DNA from: Pirellula sp.
Lineage (GTDB): Bacteria > Planctomycetota > Planctomycetia > Pirellulales > PNKZ01
Direction of reading: 5' to 3'
Length of the DNA stretch: 64,000 nucleotides
Assembly (NCBI GenBank): GCA_013822735.1
Contig: PNKZ01000026.1
Location: 1 to 64,000, forward strand
Both the position numbers and the translations under genes were made by a program. This document shows positions 16,724 through 24,464 of this stretch, one piece after another. The notes beneath the pieces are model-generated. The model searched no databases. It was not told the DNA's origin and saw nothing but the letters and a program-made list of their open reading frames with translations. The number at the start of each line of letters is the position of its first letter. The first letter of the stretch is position 1.

Positions 16724-17369
16724 TCCGCTCTTGATCGAAGACGTCCGGCTCGTGAAACAAACCTGCTCGGCCGTGACCGTCAAATTCGACGACGCGGCGG
16801 TCGCGGACTTCTTTGACGAACACGTCGATCAAGGTCTGCCTCCGGAGCGTTTTTCCCGCGTCTGGATTCACACGCATCCGGGGAGTTGTCCGCGGCCGAG
16901 CGCCGTCGACGAGACGACGTTCGCCCGCGTCTTCGGTTCTTTCCACTGGAGCGTCATGTTCATCCTGGCTCGCGGCGGCGCGAGCTATGCCCGCCTGCAA
17001 TTTAAGGTCGGACCGGGCGGGGCTTGGGAGATCCCGGTCGGACTGGATTACGAGCAGGCCTTTCCGGCGACGGATCATGCGGCGTGGCGACGGGACTACG
17101 ACACGCTCGTCGCGACGGAGCCGCAGTGGAGTTTCGACGACGATTTTTACTCGCGTGGAGCGCCGGCCGATTGGCCGTTCGATCCCCGGGAATGGGAGGA
17201 TGTTTACGGTGGGACTTTTGATCTTCGATCGCTTCGACCGGCAGAGCGGCTTGGTGCCGACGGACCGCTTACGGAACTCCTGGGCGACGGTGATCGGCGT
17301 CGGCTCGATCGGCCGGCAAGTGGCCCTGCAGCTGACGGCGCTCGGGGTGCCGAAGCTGCAATTGATTGA
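16554..17369 (+). CDS. JAB/JAMM metallopeptidase (deubiquitinase-like), 271 aa
   Basis: A zinc-dependent peptidase of the Mov34/MPN/PAD-1 superfamily. The full JAMM set is present: Glu46 in TTEIGGFG, His106 and His108 in WIHTHPG, Ser116 and Asp119 with the exact HxH-x7-S-x2-D spacing. It should cleave isopeptide bonds to, or C-terminal tails from, the ubiquitin-like modifier. The start ATG has GGAGGA at 16541-16546. The C-terminal 150 residues have no recognised domain. The gene overlaps the E2 gene by 170 bases and the ThiF gene by about 161 bases, indicating tight translational linkage. Confidence 0.9.
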   Translation: MLAKRRKKNGRPNKRPTGKNLPSPTLRFTPLAWAKLLFWRDLGTTEIGGFGISAAADPLLIEDVRLVKQTCSAVTVKFDDAAVADFFDEHVDQGLPPERFSRVWIHTHPGSCPRPSAVDETTFARVFGSFHWSVMFILARGGASYARLQFKVGPGGAWEIPVGLDYEQAFPATDHAAWRRDYDTLVATEPQWSFDDDFYSRGAPADWPFDPREWEDVYGGTFDLRSLRPAERLGADGPLTELLGDGDRRRLDRPASGPAADGARGAEAAID

Positions 17370-17880
17370 TCCCGATGAAGTCACGCGCACCAACATCACC
17401 AGCCAAGGTTATCTGACCGACGACATCGGCCGCCCGAAGGTGCAGGCGACCGGCGACGCTTGTCATCAGATCGAGCATCTCTTGGCCATCGAAGAGATCC
17501 ATGATCGGTTCCGCCGCTCGCTAGAAACCGGGCCGAACGTGTTCTGCTGCGTCGACAGTATCTCCGCGCGGGCCGCCATCTGGCGGGCCCTCGAAACCCG
17601 CTGCGCGTTTTGGGCCGACGGGCGGATGTTAGGCGAAACCATTCGCGTGCTCGCAGCCCATGCCGGCCAAGGACGCGAGCACTACCGGACGACGCTCTTC
17701 GCGCAAGGCGAAGCGCAGGCCGGCAGTTGCACCTCGCGGAGCACGATCTATGCCGCCAGTCTTGCCGCCGCGCTGATGGTCCATCAATTCGTACGTCACT
17801 TGCGCGGCGCGCCGCTCGATCCGGACGCGACGTTCAATTTTACAGCCGGCGAATACGTCGTGCTGCCGGTCGGCGTTTAG
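17209..17880 (+). CDS. ThiF/E1-like adenylating enzyme, 223 aa
   Basis: A ThiF/MoeB/E1-superfamily protein: nucleotide loop [10 protein letters not shown] (G30-x-G32-x2-G35), [12 protein letters not shown] (Asp54, Asp56), GRPKV (Lys77) and the CCVDS strand with Asp116. Cys174 in GSCTSRST is a candidate for the thioester. The usual NRQ after the Asp motif is changed to TSQ. It would activate the C terminus of the 73-aa modifier using ATP. GTG at 17209 has GGGAGG at 17194-17199 with good spacing; the ATG at 17200 touches that site and is less likely. It is short for an E1, like other minimal bacterial ThiF partners of E2/JAB systems. Confidence 0.88.
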   Translation: MGLLIFDRFDRQSGLVPTDRLRNSWATVIGVGSIGRQVALQLTALGVPKLQLIDPDEVTRTNITSQGYLTDDIGRPKVQATGDACHQIEHLLAIEEIHDRFRRSLETGPNVFCCVDSISARAAIWRALETRCAFWADGRMLGETIRVLAAHAGQGREHYRTTLFAQGEAQAGSCTSRSTIYAASLAAALMVHQFVRHLRGAPLDPDATFNFTAGEYVVLPVGV

Positions 17881-17911
17881 CGCCGCCGCCGTCGGAATCT
17901 TGTGATCTCAG

Positions 17912-17950
17912 GCCGTCGCATCATGTGAGATGCGGCGGCTTTTTCTTTTT
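17912..17950 (+). terminator. Intrinsic terminator closing the conjugation cassette
   Basis: GCCGTCGCATC (17912-17922) pairs with GATGCGGCGGC (17929-17939), loop ATGTGA, followed by TTTTTCTTTTT. Confidence 0.9.
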
Positions 17951-17966
17951 AGGGAAAGGAATTTTG

Positions 17967-18140
17967 ATGAGCCCTTGTGAACTGGAACGGGCCGTTGCGG
18001 AAGCGACCGGCGAGACCCGGCGTGAAATCCGTCGTCGCGGCTTCCAACTCTTACCGGAAACGGAAGCGGCCGACGACGCGGAAGCGACCGTCGTCGACTG
18101 GGATGCGCTCGAGGCCGAGCGACCGGTGCTGTTTCCGTAG
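17967..18140 (+). CDS. Small hypothetical protein, 57 aa
   Basis: An acidic small protein beginning MSPCELERAVAEATGE and containing a short basic helix (TRREIRRRGFQLLP). Proteins of this look (ATGE...I-R-GF near the N terminus) seem familiar from planctomycete genomes, but no function is known to me. AGGGAAAGGA provides the ribosome site. It sits directly after the terminator of the conjugation cassette. Confidence 0.6.
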   Translation: MSPCELERAVAEATGETRREIRRRGFQLLPETEAADDAEATVVDWDALEAERPVLFP

Positions 18141-18225
18141 TCGCGAGTTCATCGCGTCGGATCCACCGAGCGGCGGCTGTGGCTGCCGTCTCCGGCCTCA
18201 CAAAAACTCGCCCGGGAGCGAACTC

Positions 18226-18399
18226 ATGGGGGCGCGCCACAAATTGAATCAGGCCTACGTCAATACCGCACTCTTGTGCGGCGGCATCGCGGGCCTCGTC
18301 ACCGAATCTTGGTTTTGGTTCTTCTTCGTCTGCTTAGTCTGTCTAGCCTGCAGTTACTACGACGGCGGGATCCGATCCGATCCGCGTCGCCGTCGCTAA
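18226..18399 (+). CDS. Small membrane protein, 57 aa
   Basis: A basic N terminus, then a hydrophobic region from about residue 14 to 43 rich in Phe, Leu and Cys that can form one long or two short membrane helices, and a charged C terminus ending in four Arg. Ribosome site CGGGAG lies upstream of the ATG. Function unknown. Confidence 0.5.
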   Translation: MGARHKLNQAYVNTALLCGGIAGLVTESWFWFFFVCLVCLACSYYDGGIRSDPRRRR

Positions 18400-18427
18400 A
18401 ACCTCGGCATGTGTCAACAAGTCTCCG

Positions 18428-18476
18428 CACGCCGGCGCCGCCCTGCGCGGGGCGGCGCGGCGTGTGGTTTTCTTTA
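18428..18476. terminator. GC-rich hairpin between convergent genes
   Basis: A 15-base-pair stem with one bulged G (18428-18443 with 18450-18464) followed by a T-rich tail. It lies between genes that converge at 18399 and 18490 and may serve the plus-strand gene. Confidence 0.65.
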
Positions 18477-18489
18477 TCTATTCGGAAGC

Positions 18490-18861
18490 TTAGCCGAGTA
18501 GATCGACGAGCGTTAAAAACGCTTGGCGGACGCGCGGCTTGGAAACGTCCTGTCCTTGGGCCGCCTTATACAGTAGCAGCACCGCATCCAAGCCGCCGGC
18601 GCGATCGGCATTGCCGGAGCCGACGTCCGAAGATTCCTTAACTTTGTGGCGGGCTGACTTGATCTTGGTCTTGGCCTTCACGATCGAGACCATGTTTGGC
18701 GAGACGTTGATTCCCTTGGCCGTTAAGGCGGCGACGATCTCTTTGGGCTTGGCTTCGGGACTGGCGGCAAGGTAGTCGCGAATCGCGGCTGACTTGTTGA
18801 CTTTGGAATCGGACGTCGACGCCGTCTTTGTGTTTTTAGGAACTCGCGACTTCTTATCCAT
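18490..18861 (-). CDS. Small basic helical protein, possibly DNA-binding, 123 aa
   Basis: A lysine-rich N-terminal tail is followed by a helix-turn-helix-like region (residues 24-62) with KSAAIRDYLAASPEAKPKE and GINVSPNMVSIVKAK, then a linker and a C-terminal helical part (LLLYKAAQGQDV). The pattern 'PKEIVAAL-KGI-VSP-MVS' is a form I associate with planctomycete proteins of unknown role; it suggests a winged-helix DNA binder. It points towards the conjugation cassette end but on the opposite strand. Confidence 0.6.
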   Translation of the reverse strand: MDKKSRVPKNTKTASTSDSKVNKSAAIRDYLAASPEAKPKEIVAALTAKGINVSPNMVSIVKAKTKIKSARHKVKESSDVGSGNADRAGGLDAVLLLYKAAQGQDVSKPRVRQAFLTLVDLLG

Positions 18862-18974
18862 AGTGAAAAACCTTTATTGCGAATAGGTAATATCCACTAC
18901 GCTAGTTTTGTAGGTCTACAGTGTAAAGCCCCGCGATTGGTGCTCAGGAGCGAGCTGTTAGCACACGTAAATGA

Positions 18975-19637
18975 CTATTCCGCGCAAGGCAAGATCGTTC
19001 GGCATTTCGGATAGCTCTTACAGCCATAGAACCTTTCGCCCGCCCGCGCTCCTTGACCGGCCGTTCGTAATACCATCACGTTGCCGCAGTTTGGGCAATG
19101 AACGGCACTTGAGAACATAGGAGCCGGCGGTTGTGGCTCAGCTGCTTTCTGATCCGTGCAATGCGGCAAGATGAGAGCCGCGATCTCGGCAGGTTGATAC
19201 TGGTGCCGTGCTGGAATCCGGACGACCGGTAGACCTGCCGCCTGAAAGGCCGCATCTACAAACTCATCCCTTTCCGCACGATCTGCTCGGGAGTGGCTGG
19301 AATCATCGAGTTCGATGATGACGCGAGGCGTGACCGTATCCGTCGTGCAAATGACAAAATCCACGTGCTTGCGATCAATTTTGTTGGCGTGCCCTTGGTT
19401 GGAACGCCGGTCCACGACAAATATCAAATCCGCGACGCGCACTTTCGGGCAGATAACCGCATTCGATCCCAAAACGTGACAAAGCACGCCAAACAGCGAT
19501 CGCTCTGCAGGGCTTAGAAAGTCGTCACGGCGCCGGAACGGCAGTTCCTTCGGCACCGCAAGTCTTGCGGATGTCGGCCGGATGCCGAGCAGGCCCAATA
19601 TCATTCCTAAACAGCCGCTAGGGCTTTCATCCGGCAT
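18975..19637 (-). CDS. DUF2726 protein with C-terminal topoisomerase-type zinc ribbon
   Basis: The 220-aa protein shows the DUF2726 pattern: LSPAERSLFGVL, KVRVADLI, KHVDFVICTTDT, VIIELDDSSHSRADRAERDEF and AAGLPVVRI. This family has the restriction-endonuclease-like fold and is linked to very-short-patch-type nucleases. The C terminus carries a four-cysteine zinc ribbon of the type found in topoisomerase I (CPNCGNVMVL and YGCKSYPKCR). A DNA-processing role is likely. It starts with ATG; no operon partner is evident. Confidence 0.85.
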   Translation of the reverse strand: MPDESPSGCLGMILGLLGIRPTSARLAVPKELPFRRRDDFLSPAERSLFGVLCHVLGSNAVICPKVRVADLIFVVDRRSNQGHANKIDRKHVDFVICTTDTVTPRVIIELDDSSHSRADRAERDEFVDAAFQAAGLPVVRIPARHQYQPAEIAALILPHCTDQKAAEPQPPAPMFSSAVHCPNCGNVMVLRTAGQGARAGERFYGCKSYPKCRTILPCAE

Positions 19638-19881
19638 TGTGTTTTCTATTCAATGGGCAATGGGTGCTAATGGGAAAAGCCCAACATCAATTGCCCGGCG
19701 TGTTAGGCAAATAAGGCCGGCAGCAGGAGCGCCCATGCATTGCACGCGGGCGTTGCAACTACGAATGCGTAGTCGTTTTACCCCTGCCCAGCAGCCGCGA
19801 CATTTTCCCTGAAAACTCTTTTAATTTCGGCGACGTATTACGTATGCTTGCGGAACAGCTGCCTTACTGGAGGGGTGCGAG

Positions 19882-20805
19882 ATGCCTCGTTTTCTGCGCT
19901 ACGTTGCTGCTTTACTTGGCCTGTTCTTCATCGCAGACGTTGCCGATGCGCAGGTCCGCGTGCGCGGCTACACACGTAAAGACGGCACGTATGTCCGTCC
20001 TCACTATCGGTCCAGCCCCGACGGCAATTTCTACAACAACTGGTCGACCGTCGGAAACGTCAATCCTTACACCGGCAAGCCTGGGACCAAGACCGCGCCG
20101 CCGCCCAAATACGGCGCACCTGTATATGTCCAGGGCTATGTCCGCTCCGACGGCGTGTACGTGGCCCCGCATTGGCGAACCGCCCCGGACGGAGACCTTA
20201 GTAACAACTACGGCTCAACGAGCGCGCGAGTATCTTCCGGCCATACCGCGACCCCTCTTGCACACACGTCCGATGCGTCGAGTGCGACTTCAATTTGGAC
20301 GTTGAAGTCAGGCCGGAACGCCGCGGCCCATCCAATAGCAGGGAATGAAAGCGGTAACCGCGACGGAAGTTTAGCGTCATCTTCGTCGGTGCGGGAACGC
20401 GAAGCTCGCGTCGACGACTATCGACGTGCCGGCCAAGCGAACGTCTTGGCTAGCTTAGGAGTTTCCGTTGATTGGCGCGGGTATACGACGAACGAGCTTT
20501 CCGATATGGATCGACGCGTGCGTGAAGCGCAAGCGCTTGCCGAATTGGGCCAAGCCGTCGATTGGCGAGATTACTCTTGGAGCCAACTGCAAAGCATGAA
20601 GATGCGCATCAAGGCTGCAGGGCAATTGTCTTACGTCGGCGCCGACGTCGATTGGAATAAGTACAGTTGGGGCGAGCTAAACGACATGAAGGGGCGCATG
20701 GAGTTGGCCGAGTCACTTCGCTTGAAAGGAGTCAACGTCAAGTGGAGCGATTATCATTGGTCCAAGCTCTACGAAATGAATCGCAAGCTTGCGAACGCAA
20801 AATAG
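19882..20805 (+). CDS. Secreted repeat protein, 307 aa
   Basis: A signal peptide (cleavage near VADAQ, residue 24) is followed by two copies of a motif VRGYTRKDGTYVRPHYRSSPDG and VQGYVRSDGVYVAPHWRTAPDG (split here only by description), a low-complexity linker, and four 30-residue repeats from about residue 186 to the end with consensus LG-x2-VDW-x2-YSW-x2-L-x2-M-x2-R. The gene is probably exported; the repeats may bind a polymer or partner. GGAGGGG precedes the ATG. A related N-terminal motif occurs in the SHD1 protein at 21965-22549. Confidence 0.7.
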   Translation: MPRFLRYVAALLGLFFIADVADAQVRVRGYTRKDGTYVRPHYRSSPDGNFYNNWSTVGNVNPYTGKPGTKTAPPPKYGAPVYVQGYVRSDGVYVAPHWRTAPDGDLSNNYGSTSARVSSGHTATPLAHTSDASSATSIWTLKSGRNAAAHPIAGNESGNRDGSLASSSSVREREARVDDYRRAGQANVLASLGVSVDWRGYTTNELSDMDRRVREAQALAELGQAVDWRDYSWSQLQSMKMRIKAAGQLSYVGADVDWNKYSWGELNDMKGRMELAESLRLKGVNVKWSDYHWSKLYEMNRKLANAK

Positions 20806-20887
20806 TCTAGTGGCACATTATCTTCCAACGGTTTCGTGGCCCTAGACAATAGACTTCGATGGACAATCGCCATTCAAGGCCAAGTTG

Positions 20888-21871
20888 ATGCAGCTCCAAC
20901 AGATCATCGGAAGTGTTTTACTCTGCTTTTTCATCGGTTGCGACGGCGCGACGCCCGTTCGTTCATCCGCTCCGCAAGACGCGGTCTTTCAAAGTTCCAG
21001 CGGTATAGGCAAGCCGGCGTCGCGGCCCACGTCGATCCCGGCGAGATCTTCCTCCGAGATTTCCAAAGTCGAGCTAACGGGTCAAGTTATCGGCGTCAGT
21101 GACGGTGACACGATCACAGTTCTCGATGCGACGAAGACTCAGCATAAGGTTCGCCTTGAGGGGATCGATGCTCCGGAATCGCACCAAGCCTGGGGGACGC
21201 GTTCCAAGCAGGAACTGTCAAAGCGTGTTTATCTGCAGCACGTGCGCGTTGCCGTTACTGGTCGCGACAAATACGGTCGGACGCTAGGACACGTCTATGT
21301 CGGACCGTTGTGGGTCAACTTAGACATGATCGCCGGGGGTTATGCTTGGCATTATGCCGAGCATAACAATGAAGCCGAACTGTCCTTGGCAGAGGTTCGT
21401 GCCCGAACCGGCAAAGTCGGTTTGTGGAGTGCTAAAGGGCCTGTTCCGCCCTGGGAATTTCGACATGATGCCGGTATCGCAGCCACGGCTCTCGAACAAC
21501 CTGCTCCAGCCAACGGTGGCTCGTTCGTTTATGTGACCACTTCGGGGACGAAATATCATCAGGCCAATTGTCGCCATCTGTCGAAAAGTGGACGGGCGAT
21601 ACCCCTTGATGAAGCGAAGGGCCGCTACTCACCATGTAGCGTCTGCAATTCCGGCGTCGCCGCAACCAATCCAATGACCCGGGCCGCACCGGTGGTCGCA
21701 CCAGCACCCTTGGCCGCTTTCGACGGCGCGTCGAACGCGACCATCTATGTGACTCGCACCGGCTCGAAATATCACTCAGCCGGCTGTCGACACCTTTCTA
21801 AGAGCGCGATTCCGATTTCGCTCGGCGACGCGCAGCGGCGATATGAGGCCTGTTCCGCGTGCGGTTCCTGA
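20888..21871 (+). CDS. Thermonuclease-family lipoprotein with duplicated C-terminal Cys motif
   Basis: A 327-aa protein with a lipoprotein signal (LLCFFIGC) and a staphylococcal-nuclease-like (SNase/TNase) domain at about residues 58-195: VIGVSDGDTITVLDA, VRLEGIDAPES, GRDKYGRTLGHVYV. Acidic and arginine positions of the family are present, so a secreted or membrane-anchored nuclease is likely. The C terminus holds two copies of a Cys/His motif, YVTTSGTKYHQANCRHLSKS and YVTRTGSKYHSAGCRHLSKS, each closed by CxxC, as in a number of secreted nucleases. TTG at 20885 is an alternative start. Confidence 0.87.
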   Translation: MQLQQIIGSVLLCFFIGCDGATPVRSSAPQDAVFQSSSGIGKPASRPTSIPARSSSEISKVELTGQVIGVSDGDTITVLDATKTQHKVRLEGIDAPESHQAWGTRSKQELSKRVYLQHVRVAVTGRDKYGRTLGHVYVGPLWVNLDMIAGGYAWHYAEHNNEAELSLAEVRARTGKVGLWSAKGPVPPWEFRHDAGIAATALEQPAPANGGSFVYVTTSGTKYHQANCRHLSKSGRAIPLDEAKGRYSPCSVCNSGVAATNPMTRAAPVVAPAPLAAFDGASNATIYVTRTGSKYHSAGCRHLSKSAIPISLGDAQRRYEACSACGS

Positions 21872-21964
21872 GTCGCACATCGAGCGACTTTTGAAATCCG
21901 GCCAACACGATAGCCTGCCGCGGAAGTTATCCCACGTAATCTGTCGTGGCGCCGCGATCGCGAA

Positions 21965-22549
21965 TCAATGTGAGACGTGCAAGAGGCCGTCTAGGTAGGC
22001 GATGTCCGCAGCGCTGAGCACACTGCGCGCAACATCGATCGTCGTCAAATCCTCGCGCGCCAATTTCACGTTGGAACCGGTTAGCGACACTAATCGAGCA
22101 TAGATGGAAAACCTACCGGAAATATCCGTCCAGTGTCGAAACGGAAAATGGTATGCAAGCCGGGGCGGCGGAAGCGGAGAAGGCTCAAGGTCGTTTAATG
22201 ACTTTTTTGGCGGCGGTTCCAGTTCCGGTTCACCTAGTGAGAGGAATGCGCCATGAGATTCGGTGGTCGGGCTCAAGGTGCCTGATGCATACCGCGGAAC
22301 TGTGCGTGCGGACGTTCTCGCCGTTGTGCGATAGTCTGTCCGCGGTTCGTCAGGTGGGGGAGTCGTGACACGCGACGTCCGCGGCGGCTCTGCGCTCGTA
22401 TAGCTTCCGCTTCCCGGAGAACTCCGGGTATGCGGCTGCACGTAGGTGCCGTCTTTGCGGTAGTAACCGCGCACGTGAACAGTTTTGGCTTCGGACAACG
22501 AAGCGGTCGCTATCGTGACCAAACATACGCAAAGACGCAGTGCGAACAT
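21965..22549 (-). CDS. Secreted SHD1-domain protein
   Basis: A 194-aa protein with signal peptide (residues 1-21), then VRGYYRKDGTYVQPHTRS, a Pro/Thr/Ser-rich linker, and a C-terminal SHD1 (SLA1 homology domain 1-like) module: RHWTDISGRFSIYARLVSL, VKLAREDLTTIDV, LSAADIAYLDGL. SHD1 is abundant in planctomycete secreted proteins and is thought to bind peptides or polymers. The ATG at 22549 begins the signal peptide; the frame is open further upstream but without coding character. Confidence 0.78.
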   Translation of the reverse strand: MFALRLCVCLVTIATASLSEAKTVHVRGYYRKDGTYVQPHTRSSPGSGSYTSAEPPRTSRVTTPPPDEPRTDYRTTARTSARTVPRYASGTLSPTTESHGAFLSLGEPELEPPPKKSLNDLEPSPLPPPRLAYHFPFRHWTDISGRFSIYARLVSLTGSNVKLAREDLTTIDVARSVLSAADIAYLDGLLHVSH

Positions 22550-22563
22550 GATGCTGTCTCGTG

Positions 22564-22788
22564 CTAAGGCCTGATCGCGGAAGCGACGACAAAACCCAAC
22601 GAACCAATCACGGAGGCCAACACAATCGCGATCGGAATATTTCCTTGCTTGATCAAAGCCCATTCATCAACGTCGCGTGTCGTCAATGTAAAGAGCTTGA
22701 GGGCGATCACGATGCCGATGCCCATCGCAACTGAGCCCACAATTGCCCAGCCGAAAGTGACAAGATACGCTTCCACGATCGCAGGCAT
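22564..22788 (-). CDS. DUF350-family membrane protein, 74 aa
   Basis: Two transmembrane helices flank the family motif FTLTTRDVDEWALIKQGNIPIA, which is diagnostic for DUF350 (UPF0719). DUF350 proteins often accompany genes for stress or membrane functions; the exact role is unknown. It lies upstream of the SHD1 gene on the same strand with only 14 bases between, so they may be co-transcribed. GGAGGCGGAC lies upstream of the ATG. Confidence 0.85.
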   Translation of the reverse strand: MPAIVEAYLVTFGWAIVGSVAMGIGIVIALKLFTLTTRDVDEWALIKQGNIPIAIVLASVIGSLGFVVASAIRP

Positions 22789-23007
22789 AGTCCGCCTCCT
22801 GTTAGTTGTGAACCGGCTGCGAACCTATCGTAAAATTCGAACGTCGTCAAAGAAAAAGTGTCATTAACTACCCGGTGGGAAATCTCGTCCGTTACATCCC
22901 AAGCTACGACGACACCGGGTTAGGGCCGGCAACTGTTTATGACAGTTGCAGTCAATCGAACCGTGCCGTAGCCTGTGCGTTACAAAAGACCAGAAACGGA
23001 GCCGCCC

Positions 23008-23682
23008 ATGACCTTTGAGCAAGTCCCCTTTGGAACAAACAGCTTCGCGGAAAACCCTGAACCGCGGGTGCCTTGCGTGTTGCTGCTCGATGTTTCGTCT
23101 TCGATGGCCGGCGAGCCGATCGCGGAACTCAATGCAGGGCTAGTCGGCTATAAGGATGAATTGGCGGCAGATAGCTTGGCCGCGAAGAGAGTCGAAGTTG
23201 CGATTGTCACGTTCGGCGAACGGGTTGAAACGGTCTGCGACTTCACCACGGCCGAACAGTTTTTTCCGCCGACCCTGCAGGCGAACGGGTACACGCCGAT
23301 GGGCGCGGCGATCAATCAGGCCATAGACATGGTGACCCAGCGCAAGCAGGTCTATCGTTCCAATGGCATACTCTTCTACCGACCGTGGATATTCTTGATC
23401 ACTGACGGCGCGCCGACCGACGCTTGGCAAACGGCCGCCGAACGAGTAAAGCAGGGTGAATCTGCGAAAGCCTTCTCATTTTTCTCCGTGGGGACCGCAG
23501 AGGCCAACTTCGACATTCTGAAACAACTGTCGGTCCGAGAGCCGCTCAAGCTAAAGGGCGTGCGGTTCCGCGATCTCTTCAACTGGCTGTCCAATTCGCA
23601 GCAGTCCGTCTCAAGGTCTACGCCGGGAGAAGAGGTTAAACTTGAGAACCCCGTCACACCGAGCGGTTGGGCCAGCGTGTAG
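23008..23682 (+). CDS. TerY-like vWA-domain protein (TerY-P triad)
   Basis: A 224-aa von Willebrand factor A protein with intact metal-ion-dependent adhesion site: [11 protein letters not shown] (Asp28, Ser30, Ser32), GYTPMG threonine and LITDGAPTD. It is the first of three linked genes vWA, PP2C phosphatase and Ser/Thr kinase, the arrangement known as the TerY-P triad in tellurium-resistance-associated stress systems. It probably acts in the cytoplasm as a phospho-regulated scaffold. ATG at 23008 gives the compact start; a GTG at 22975 is possible. Confidence 0.88.
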   Translation: MTFEQVPFGTNSFAENPEPRVPCVLLLDVSSSMAGEPIAELNAGLVGYKDELAADSLAAKRVEVAIVTFGERVETVCDFTTAEQFFPPTLQANGYTPMGAAINQAIDMVTQRKQVYRSNGILFYRPWIFLITDGAPTDAWQTAAERVKQGESAKAFSFFSVGTAEANFDILKQLSVREPLKLKGVRFRDLFNWLSNSQQSVSRSTPGEEVKLENPVTPSGWASV

Positions 23683-23690
23683 CCGACCGT

Positions 23691-24464
23691 ATGTGGAAGT
23701 TGCTTTATCAGAGCGTTCGCGGAACTTCGCATGAGCGAAGCGGCAAAGACTGCCAAGACAACTGCTTGGCAACGACGCTTCAACTGCCTTCCGAGACATT
23801 CGTGCTTCTGGCCTGTGCGGACGGGGCCGGGAGCGCCCTATATTCAGAACTGGCTTCAAAATGCGCCTGCGAGATGGCGATCACGGAGGCCGCGAGATGG
23901 CTCGAAGAAAAGCAATCGCTATCCGGATTGACGTCGACGGATGTCAAACAATGGATCGAACAAATCCGTAGCCGACTTGGTGATTTGGCGGCGGAACGCG
24001 ATGTGGCCGTACGCGAGTTAGCGACGACCCTGCTGTTCGCAATTGTGGGTGAAGGGCAAGCGTGCTTCTTTCAAATCGGTGACGGAGTGATCGTCGTCGA
24101 AACCGACGGCGCCTATCGCCATGTGTTCTGGCCGCAGAACGGCGATTATGCGAACACGACGTATTTCATCACGGATCCCACGGCGATCGAGCGATTGCAG
24201 TTCGCCCAAGAGCAAAACCAAATTGATGAAGTCGCTCTTTTAACCGACGGGTTGCAGATGCTTGCTCTCACGTACTCCGAACAACGAGTACACGGACCTT
24301 TTTTTGCACCGATGTTTCAAACGCTTGGCGGTAGCGAAGCGGCCGAGGAACTATTCGCACCTCTGGCGGGCTTTCTTGGTTCGGCCGCCGTGAACGATCG
24401 AACGGACGACGATAAGACGCTGGTACTCGCCAAGCGCTGCGGCAAGGGCAATGAGACTATTTGA
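23691..24464 (+). CDS. PP2C-family protein phosphatase (TerY-P triad)
   Basis: A 257-aa PP2C-type phosphatase. Metal ligands are visible in KDCQDNC (Asp near the N terminus) and ACADGAGSALYSE (DG pair), with further family positions FQIGDGVIVV, LLTDGL and RTDDDKTLV. It should dephosphorylate Ser/Thr residues, probably targets of the adjacent kinase. It starts 8 bases after the vWA stop and overlaps the kinase start by 14 bases, so the three are one operon. Confidence 0.88.
   Translation: MWKLLYQSVRGTSHERSGKDCQDNCLATTLQLPSETFVLLACADGAGSALYSELASKCACEMAITEAARWLEEKQSLSGLTSTDVKQWIEQIRSRLGDLAAERDVAVRELATTLLFAIVGEGQACFFQIGDGVIVVETDGAYRHVFWPQNGDYANTTYFITDPTAIERLQFAQEQNQIDEVALLTDGLQMLALTYSEQRVHGPFFAPMFQTLGGSEAAEELFAPLAGFLGSAAVNDRTDDDKTLVLAKRCGKGNETI

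Noticed and set aside
16251-17399. Minus-strand open frame of 382 codons
   Set aside because: Antisense to E2/JAB/ThiF; those frames carry catalytic motifs.
15358-17880. PRTRC cassette or type II CBASS
   Set aside because: No ParB-like gene or other PRTRC members and no cyclase gene are adjacent, so neither label fits although ThiF and JAB are shared.
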